NCBI GenBank assembly: GCA_029050385.1
Contig: JAIDMV010000047.1
Coordinates: forward strand, 1-5,220
Direction of reading: 5' to 3'
Origin: Anaeroplasmataceae bacterium
Lineage (GTDB): Bacteria; Bacillota_I; Bacilli_A; Acholeplasmatales; Anaeroplasmataceae
Length of the DNA: 5,220 bases
The notes under the pieces were generated by a model. The model was not told the origin of the DNA. It saw only the letters and a list, made by a program, of their open reading frames with translations, and did no database searches. Of this stretch, positions 5,156-5,220 are shown one piece after another. The stretch's first letter is position 1; each line of letters starts with the position of its first letter. Both the position numbers and the translations under genes were made by a program.

Positions 5156-5184
5156 TACAAAGCATTTTATTACCTTGCAAGTCT

Positions 5185-5212
5185 ATTATAAATTAAAGGC
5201 TTCATAGGGCAA
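5185..5212 (-). promoter_or_regulatory. Predicted minus-strand promoter of the structured RNA
   Basis: Minus-strand TTGCCC (5212-5207), 16-bp spacer, perfect TATAAT (5190-5185). The expected start is about 5178, which coincides with the first base of the GCAAGG closing-helix strand. That coincidence is independent support for the RNA boundary. Confidence 0.6.
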
Positions 5213-5220
5213 AGCAAAAT

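Larger units (their letters stand above)
4848..5178 (-). ncRNA. Candidate structured RNA of ~330 nt, unrecognised family
   Basis: The promoter at 5185-5212 predicts a start at about 5178, where the RNA begins GCAAGG...UAAAAU. Its far end (4865-4848) reads AUUUUA...CCUUGC, so the 5' and 3' ends can close as a helix. An 8-nt GGCUAGAG/CUCUAGCC pair (5155-5148 with 4859-4852) is an alternative closure. The 5' domain (5155-5045) can fold as a three-way junction. The 3' domain has GAGUAGAAUCU (4903-4893) facing AGAUUUUACUC (4867-4857) around an inner CCAUG/CAUGG hairpin. Several helices have G-U pairs only on this strand, which favours it as the functional one. GC content is higher in the two structured ends than in the middle. 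It could be a 6S-like RNA, a leader for the small ORF or even for fba, or a toxin mRNA. I cannot assign a family by eye. No clear terminator is visible at the 3' end. Confidence 0.45.
4848..5178. repeat. Interrupted inverted repeat bounding the right-end element
   Basis: Left arm GCAAGG (4848-4853), GGCTAGAG (4852-4859), TAAAAT (4860-4865). Right arm CTCTAGCC (5148-5155), ATTTTA (5164-5169), CCTTGC (5173-5178). The arms match in blocks with different spacing, so this is not a simple palindrome. It is best explained as RNA end-pairing; a miniature inverted-repeat element is the alternative, but no target-site duplication is evident. Confidence 0.5.

Noticed and set aside
4842..5178. Fst/par-type convergent toxin-antitoxin locus
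   Set aside because: Fst loci have direct repeats so that the two RNA 5' ends are complementary. Here the end repeats are inverted, so both RNAs carry the same sense of GGCUAGAG and GCAAGG, which does not fit that mechanism.
4848..5178. Insertion sequence or MITE
   Set aside because: The inverted-repeat blocks are differently spaced, no target-site duplication is visible outside them, and strand-specific wobble pairs fit RNA structure better. It cannot be fully excluded without comparison to other loci.
1..5220. tRNA, rRNA, CRISPR arrays and phage genes
   Set aside because: I looked on both strands and saw no cloverleaf, rRNA-like segment, regularly spaced direct repeat or phage-type protein.

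Overview
The window is AT-rich chromosomal DNA with Shine-Dalgarno motifs, intrinsic terminators, the standard genetic code (Trp is encoded by TGG) and protein sequences typical of low-GC Bacillota. The combination of class II lysyl-tRNA synthetase, class II fructose-bisphosphate aldolase, a long RpiB/LacAB-type isomerase and a CpoA-like glycolipid glycosyltransferase suggests a gut Firmicute of the Erysipelotrichales or Lachnospirales type. That placement is inference; the sequence alone does not settle it.

Layout. Positions 1-1845 hold a plus-strand unit: lysS, whose first part lies outside the window, followed after 9 nt by an unrecognised acidic helical protein of 201 aa. A clear plus-strand intrinsic terminator follows at 1874-1900. 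The converging minus-strand unit ends at a long hairpin terminator at 2031-2080. That unit reads fba, then an RpiB/LacA/LacB-family protein, then a CpoA-like glycosyltransferase. It starts at a TTGTAT-17-TATAAT promoter just upstream of fba. Between fba and the isomerase is an 8-bp GNRA-capped hairpin with a short, interrupted T-run. It looks like a leaky terminator that would keep aldolase expression well above the two downstream genes.

The right end, about 4800-5220, is the unusual part. Two promoters face each other across about 350 bp. A plus-strand promoter (TTGATT-17-TATAAT) would make a short RNA that ends at one or two intrinsic terminators. A minus-strand promoter (TTGCCC-16-TATAAT) would start an RNA at about 5178, exactly at a GCAAGG that is complementary to a CCUUGC 330 nt downstream. 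The minus-strand RNA folds on paper into a three-way-junction-like 5' domain that buries a strong Shine-Dalgarno in front of a 48-codon ORF, and a long 3' hairpin with an alternative partner. Several helices contain G-U pairs only when read as minus-strand RNA; on the plus strand these would be A-C mismatches. I do not recognise the element. Candidates are a structured ncRNA (6S-like or other), a translational leader, or a type I toxin-antitoxin-like locus.

Functionally, fba is central glycolysis, the isomerase-like gene would act on a sugar phosphate, and the glycosyltransferase would use a nucleotide sugar to extend a membrane glucolipid. The operon therefore loosely links sugar metabolism to membrane glycolipid synthesis.
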